Positions 59,446-64,000 of a stretch of DNA of 64,000 bases are shown here, piece by piece. Position numbers and translations under genes: made by a program. Every line of letters starts with the position of its first letter. The first letter of the stretch is position 1. The DNA is from Isoetes taiwanensis (taxonomy: Eukaryota; Streptophyta; Lycopodiopsida; Isoetales; Isoetaceae), in contig JAJEKV010000404.1 in the NCBI GenBank assembly GCA_021234155.1, positions 124,001-188,000 of the forward strand, in the 5' to 3' direction. Below the pieces are notes generated by a model. The model ran no database searches and was not told the origin of the DNA. It saw nothing but the letters and a program-made list of their open reading frames with translations.

Positions 59446-59590
59446 AGTGTGTGCGTTCAGTCAGTGCTTCGTGGAAAGCACACACATTCAAAATGGTCAC
59501 AAACGTACTTGGTCTTGGCCAGACTCCGTCCATCTGCATGTTAAAGTTCAAGAGCCATATCCAATTTCCCATGTCCACCGTAAGATACAA
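59446..59590 (-). pseudogene. Pentatricopeptide-repeat fragment
   Basis: Reading leftward from about 59,535, the frame gives NMQMDGVWPRPSTFVTILNV followed by CAFHEALTE. This fits a plant PPR unit of the form M...G..P...TFV.ILNACA..EAL..G. Only about one repeat is recognisable, with no start, no neighbouring repeats and no downstream E/DYW domain. A GT follows CAG at its 3' edge, but a spliced gene is not supported. Confidence 0.5.
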
Positions 59591-59896
59591 TGATGGCGGT
59601 TCAACGAGGCAACTCAGTAACAGATTTTGATTCTTCGGATAGACTTCTAATTGCCAGCATAAGAGCGTAGTTCCACCGCAACTTTTCCGGGTTTTTAATC
59701 AAACTTGTGATGCCCATCTTCTATTCTTCCATTCTGCGCCGGGTTTTCAAGATTGAGGAAGATTTTTTTTTTTCATTTCTGTGATTTGCATCCAACATTC
59801 GAAAAGGGCAGAAAAAAAATGAAAAGGTCGAATATCGAGACACGTCAGCAGCCTTTTACGATGCTATATTAGAACTCGTTTAGGGTTGGGGTTTGT
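59591..59896. promoter_or_regulatory. Possible promoter region with telo-box-like element
   Basis: TATATTAG at about 59,863 and TTTAGGGTTGGGGTTTG at about 59,880-59,896 lie just before ATG 59,897. AGGGTTT/AAACCCT boxes are common near transcription starts of plant housekeeping genes. The TATA-like sequence is too close to the ATG to be a normal TATA box unless translation starts further downstream. Confidence 0.3.
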
Positions 59897-60313
59897 ATGA
59901 CGGAGGACGCAGTCAAGATGGGAGACGCAGTCAAGGTTAAGGTCAGCAGGAAACGAGTCGAACGATCAAAGCTGGTTACAATGGCATTTGATAATCTCAG
60001 AATCTCAAATGCTCAAGAAGAAGACGAAGAAGAACTGAACACTAGAAAACGAGCAAGGTTTAGTGCTGAAAAGAAAACAATTCAAATCGAAGAACGACAA
60101 GAAGAGCTCTATTGCGGCAACAAAAGAGGAAGGTCAACAGACAAACCAGAGACAGAGCTAGAGCTGCCAAGCAAAAGAAGAGGGTGCCCTCTTTGTGACA
60201 ATGGTTGCCACCCAAAATTTGGTAGGGCTGGTCAACTCCGACATGCATGGAATGAAATTTGGTATGATTTTGATCGCTCATATTGCGTCCCCAAATTAAC
60301 CCTACACGGCTGA
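59897..60313 (+). CDS. Small basic intronless ORF, unknown function, 138 aa
   Basis: An uninterrupted frame from ATG 59,897 to TGA 60,311-60,313. I do not recognise the family. The protein is highly charged: an acidic stretch EEDEEE (about 42-47) is surrounded by basic clusters SRKRVERSK (about 17-25), TRKRARF (about 50-56), NKRGRS (about 75-80) and SKRRG (about 92-96) that look like nuclear localisation signals. CPLCDNGC (97-104) is a possible metal-binding CxxC. The aromatic tail ends NEIWYDFDRSYCVPKLTLHG. No signal peptide or membrane segment. Alternatives are a chance ORF or the last exon of a larger gene; its length and composition favour a real coding sequence. Confidence 0.5.
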   Translation: MTEDAVKMGDAVKVKVSRKRVERSKLVTMAFDNLRISNAQEEDEEELNTRKRARFSAEKKTIQIEERQEELYCGNKRGRSTDKPETELELPSKRRGCPLCDNGCHPKFGRAGQLRHAWNEIWYDFDRSYCVPKLTLHG

Positions 60314-60945
60314 TGCTGCTGAAAAAAGACTAATGGCACATCGTGGCCAAGATAAAAAGACCAATTACTTGTATATACGATATGTAAATGATTTGTACAT
60401 ACATGTGGTTTTAAGTGTGTGTTAACACTAATTGGCTTGTATTCAATTGTATAAAATGAAATGAGCACATTCTCTTTCCTGAACTTGTATAAGTTTTATT
60501 GCGTTAGCCCTGCTAGAGATTCACTTTTCCTAGTTGTTCTTATAGAAGAATGACATTTGCATGAATTCGCAAAGGCAGATGATAGAGTTCACATTCTGCA
60601 GCAAGTATGCCTCACACTAAACTATACAGATGCATACAACTATCTTATACATCAGGTGCCTTCAGCTTTTTATTATGGTATACATAATGCCCATGGCCAT
60701 AATTTCAGGGCTACATAATAATGACCCAAAATGCTACATGATAGGTGCTCCTATCACTCTGCATTGAATCATGTTATATTCGATGTATCTTCAACTTTCA
60801 TTATGATTAGCTAACTTTTTTAAATAAGATATGTGTGTATATGAATATTACAATCGTGCAGTAAGAGCTATGCACTTCTGTCTATTCGAAGAAAGAAAGA
60901 AATCTAAATATTTTGGTAATTAGCCATTGTTTCTCTCTGCAAAGA
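60314..60945. other. Intergenic sequence
   Basis: AT-rich, with no supported gene. It may include the 3' untranslated region of the small ORF just upstream. Confidence 0.5.
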
Positions 60946-61430
60946 TTATGGACTCCTTATCCCGAGGGACAGGATGAGCACATGAATGAGCGCTTTGCTA
61001 CCACTCTGTGGAATGCAGCCACTCTTGCGAAGCCTAAAACAGAGCATTATCGCACGCAGGTTAATTCAGCGCTGGAACATAGCCCACACTAGGGCTTGAA
61101 AGCACATATATCTATGAAGAAACGGAGAGCTATTGCCTCCATGAGGACGGGGTCCCATCATCTCAGAATTGAAACAGGTCGCTGGAATACAGATGGAGGG
61201 CAGAGAATTCCCTGACATGAGAAATACGTCAGTGTTTCTGCATGCAAACAGTAGAGGATAAGCACCATGTTCTGCAGGAGTGTCCGGCATATACACACAT
61301 CCGAGCAGCACATGCGGATCTCAGATGCTCTGAGACACCATTGCATCATTTGCTGGCATCGTCGATGGTTGCACGTCTTGCGTCCTACATTTTGCAGATC
61401 TCCACCGTCAGAGTATCCATTGCATGACAG
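60946..61430 (+). pseudogene. C-terminal zinc-finger tail of a LINE-type retroelement, copy 2
   Basis: Reads LWTPYPEGQDEHMNERFATT, then LAKPKTEHYRTQVNSALEHS, AIASMRTGSHHLRIETGRW (about 61,131-61,187) and, after a frame change, CMQTVEDKHHVLQECPAY (about 61,239-61,292). The last is a zinc-binding tail with E-D-x-x-H-x-L-x-x-C. It matches copy 1 at 44,676-44,830 block by block and extends further upstream. It would follow the RT of a non-LTR element; no RT is left here. Confidence 0.65.
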
Positions 61431-63150
61431 GGGATCTCAGAGCCTACTACCAGGATTTTTCTTCCCACGTGGGGGTTTTTTCATCCCAGTAGTAAGGACA
61501 CATTGTATAGTAACATTTGTATTTTTGGTGTGGTTTTTATCTGCTTTGTGTAGTGCATGTACCGACTCATAGGCTGGTTTGGCCTCCGCAGACATTAAAA
61601 TATATTTCCTTCCTTCCTTCCTTCCCTCCTTCCTTTTAAATCAACCTTGAGCATTAACTCCCTACTAATTAGCAGTAAAGCGAAGTGTTGGGTGGAGGTT
61701 ATAAGGAGAAGGGGGAATGGATCTCGACGCCAGATCCAAAGTGTTTTTTGTTCTTTACTTCCTAGTCAGTTATCACATTATAGGAGCTTTTAACGATAAT
61801 CCTATTGTCTAGATGGATTTTGAATTAATTATTTTGGAATGAAAAAGATATCTGATACAATTATATTTCTTTTGATCATGGGTTCAAACATATTTGCAGC
61901 TAATGAATTGACTTTTCAAGCGATTGATATTACAAGGATCATGAAGTACAGAAATTTGTCTTATATACATCAATATGTTGGCAAGAACATGATTGTGTAT
62001 GATCCATTTTTTGTATGAGTATAGGCATACACTTGTTATTACCACCATTACCATTGCAAGAAAACTAGTTAGTCTGGCAGTCATCAAAATATTTATAGGC
62101 CCAAATGTTGCCAACATCTTTCTTGGTAGGCCTTGTGGCAATGTTGACATCCTAATGCAGAGATGTAACGCAATGTGAACACAAAACCATTTGACGAATT
62201 GACGTTATAAGCATGACTGAAGTGTAACTTGCTGAGATAGTTGTACCTCATGGTAAAGGTGCTTGTAGCGAATATTGATATTTGGCCAAATAATTGTACC
62301 CCATTGTATCGTATATGTATAATTTTCTAAGACAAAACATTATTCTAGAGATATAAAAATCTAGATTGAGAGAATGTTGGGCATATGGGAAGATCATATC
62401 TGTAAAAAGCAATATTTTTTGTTTAAGACTGAGGATCCTATCATGCTTTTGTAGGTTGTAGATGGGAAATCATTGGAAATCTCGTAAATCTTATTTTAAA
62501 AGCAATATGACAAGAGAGTTGCATGTTCTAGAATCTAGTGTAGATAGCTAGGACAGTATCTACTAGGTGCTTCTGTTATTTTACCCTTGGCCAATAGTCT
62601 ATAGCCAACATATCTAGCTTAACAAAGTAGATAATTGCATATAGCCACTGTACGTCCAAATATACACGATTTTGGTGCTTACTTCCACGGGAATTTCATG
62701 TCAAAAAGAGAATACAATAGAATAGAATAGATGTGAAGCGACGTTTCAACAACATGTGAAAGAATTGTCATGCAATCTATAAACTATAACATGAATTGAA
62801 AAGGACGAAGCATTTTCAAAGTTGTGAAGATGCAAGTTCAAATATCCAACTCATTGAATACTCCATAGCATCCCGTGAATTACAGTCCATATAGCTTTAG
62901 TGAGCATAGATAACCGTAGAACTAACAAGTGAGTTGCCTTTGACTGCACAATAACATTCGGTTTTTGGAAGCTTGCTATAAATGTCAAAATCAATTTTCT
63001 ACCATCACACCTATGGATAGCCTTCCTTATAGATCACTTTCTTTTTCCATGTATGTACTTTCCATGTTACAATAAAAAAACCACTGAAGGACAAAGATCA
63101 TGTACAAAAGTTCAAAAACACGTTAGATTTTATTTTCTTAATGTAAGACC
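61431..63150. other. Intergenic sequence
   Basis: A short (TTCC)n tract at about 61,609-61,637 and a (TAGAA)n tract at about 62,716-62,731. No gene seen. Confidence 0.5.
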
Positions 63151-64000
63151 CCTTTTGGAACTAAACTCCGGCAGGTGAAATACATGAATGTAGTTGGTCA
63201 GATTGCAACGGGGTTGGGCTCATTGGAAAGCTTATTCCGAGCTCTTTTCAACGGTGTATAATATCAATACTTTTGAATCGGTTTTGCCGATCACGTAATT
63301 GGCATTTTAGGGATTTGTGTATAGGATGGGACATCCTAAAAAGGAGAGATAAGATCTGAGGGAAAAGGAGCTCTCAAGGAGGTGGGCTCAAAGGCTGATT
63401 CCGCTCCCGGAGGCAAATAAATCTGTGGCGGAGCAATGTCAAGAAGGTAAAATGAATGTAAAAAGGCGGGGCAAGGAGGTTCTTCTGAAGACATCTCGGA
63501 TGACACCTCGGATGGGGACTCTGGTACTTGCCCGGAATCTCTAGAGGCGAGGCAACTGATTTGGGGCTGAAAGGCTGACATATCCGGAGGGCTTGGGCTG
63601 TCATTGGGGCTGATTCTGTGAGGTTGTAGCCATCGGATGCAAGCGGCGAGGGACGGCGGCGAGTTTTGATTACTATAATTATACGGATTCTTGGGAGGAG
63701 AGATGCTAATGGGTCAATTGCTACGGTGATGACGGGGCTACTAGAATCCACGGGCGATCCGGGAAGGAAGCGGAAGCGAGCAAGAAAGGAGGCGGCAGCC
63801 CATCGAATTACAAATGCTTAGGCTTTTGCAAAGGTATGAATGAGTCTTTGTGTTCTTTAAAGAGTGAAAATGTAGAGCTAAAAGCGGCTGACTAGCAAGC
63901 GTATCGAGAGACAAAGGAGTCATAGATCAAAGTGAGACTTGAATAGGGGCTCAAATGATGGTTTTCAAGGAGCAATTGATGCTTTGAATGAGAAAATGGA
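63151..64000 (+). other. Repeat-like, coding-like sequence running off the window
   Basis: From about 63,640 broken + frames read a charged, coiled-coil-like series (SLCVL, then KSENVELKA and YRETKESYR-like pieces between 63,838 and 63,930), but no family is recognised. CAG/CTG scarcity and CGG/GGCGG excess match the corrupted stretches elsewhere, so this is probably the edge of another methylated repeat. Confidence 0.3.

Noticed and set aside
1-64000. CRISPR arrays, bacterial operons, rRNA genes, intact tRNA genes, organelle insertions
   Set aside because: No regularly spaced repeats with unique spacers, no Shine-Dalgarno-led gene runs, and no convincing cloverleaf or rRNA motif was seen. 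Tandem repeats here are contiguous minisatellites.

Overview
The window is nuclear DNA of a land plant. It has spliced genes with GT-AG introns, plant-type non-LTR (L1-like) and Ty3/gypsy retrotransposons, a hAT DNA transposon, MITEs, and fragments of LRR and probable PPR genes. No bacterial-style operons, CRISPR arrays or rRNA genes were seen. The lineage cannot be fixed from the sequence alone. The window is mostly transposons with few genes.

Layout. 1-5.6 kb: decayed gene-like sequence that includes an NIF/FCP1-type HAD phosphatase remnant and many copies of a short palindrome. 7.5-14.2 kb: an L1-like LINE split in two by a 3.9 kb LTR element with 520-528 bp LTRs and no gag or pol (LARD-like), which itself carries a minisatellite, a MITE and a 99 bp duplication. 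15.4-39.3 kb: a second L1-like LINE (endonuclease, RT with YADD changed to YAND, C-terminal zinc finger) interrupted by a 20.5 kb composite of one Ty3/gypsy family arranged LTR-internal-LTR-internal-LTR-partial internal-partial LTR. One 5 bp duplication (GGAAG) bounds the whole composite. 40.5-43.6 kb: a complete ten-exon gene for a peroxisomal Delta3,Delta2-enoyl-CoA isomerase (235 aa, C-terminal SKL). 44-46 kb: MITE-like elements and a zinc-finger LINE tail. 49 kb: one CACTA-like terminus. 50.3-52.6 kb: a 2.35 kb hAT deletion derivative with a perfect 8 bp target-site duplication. 54-59 kb: an LRR remnant, a microsatellite, a minisatellite and a PPR-like fragment. 59.9-60.3 kb: a possible small intronless gene. 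60.9-61.4 kb: a second copy of the zinc-finger LINE tail. The last 0.7 kb is again decayed or corrupted coding-like sequence.

Two observations matter most. First, the gypsy family carries an extra RNase H of the Tat/archaeal-like type between the protease and the RT, ahead of the usual degraded RNase H after the RT. The same order is seen in both copies. Second, where the two gypsy copies are compared, most differences fall on CAG/CTG trinucleotides (CAG to CGAG or CGG; CTG to ACG or TTTG), in patches that switch between copies. This looks like a sequencing or base-calling artifact at CHG-methylated cytosines rather than evolution, so many frameshifts in repeats here are probably not real. 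The enoyl-CoA isomerase gene is free of it.

The only confidently complete cellular gene is the isomerase, which acts in peroxisomal beta-oxidation of unsaturated fatty acids. Everything else supportable is mobile DNA or gene remnants.
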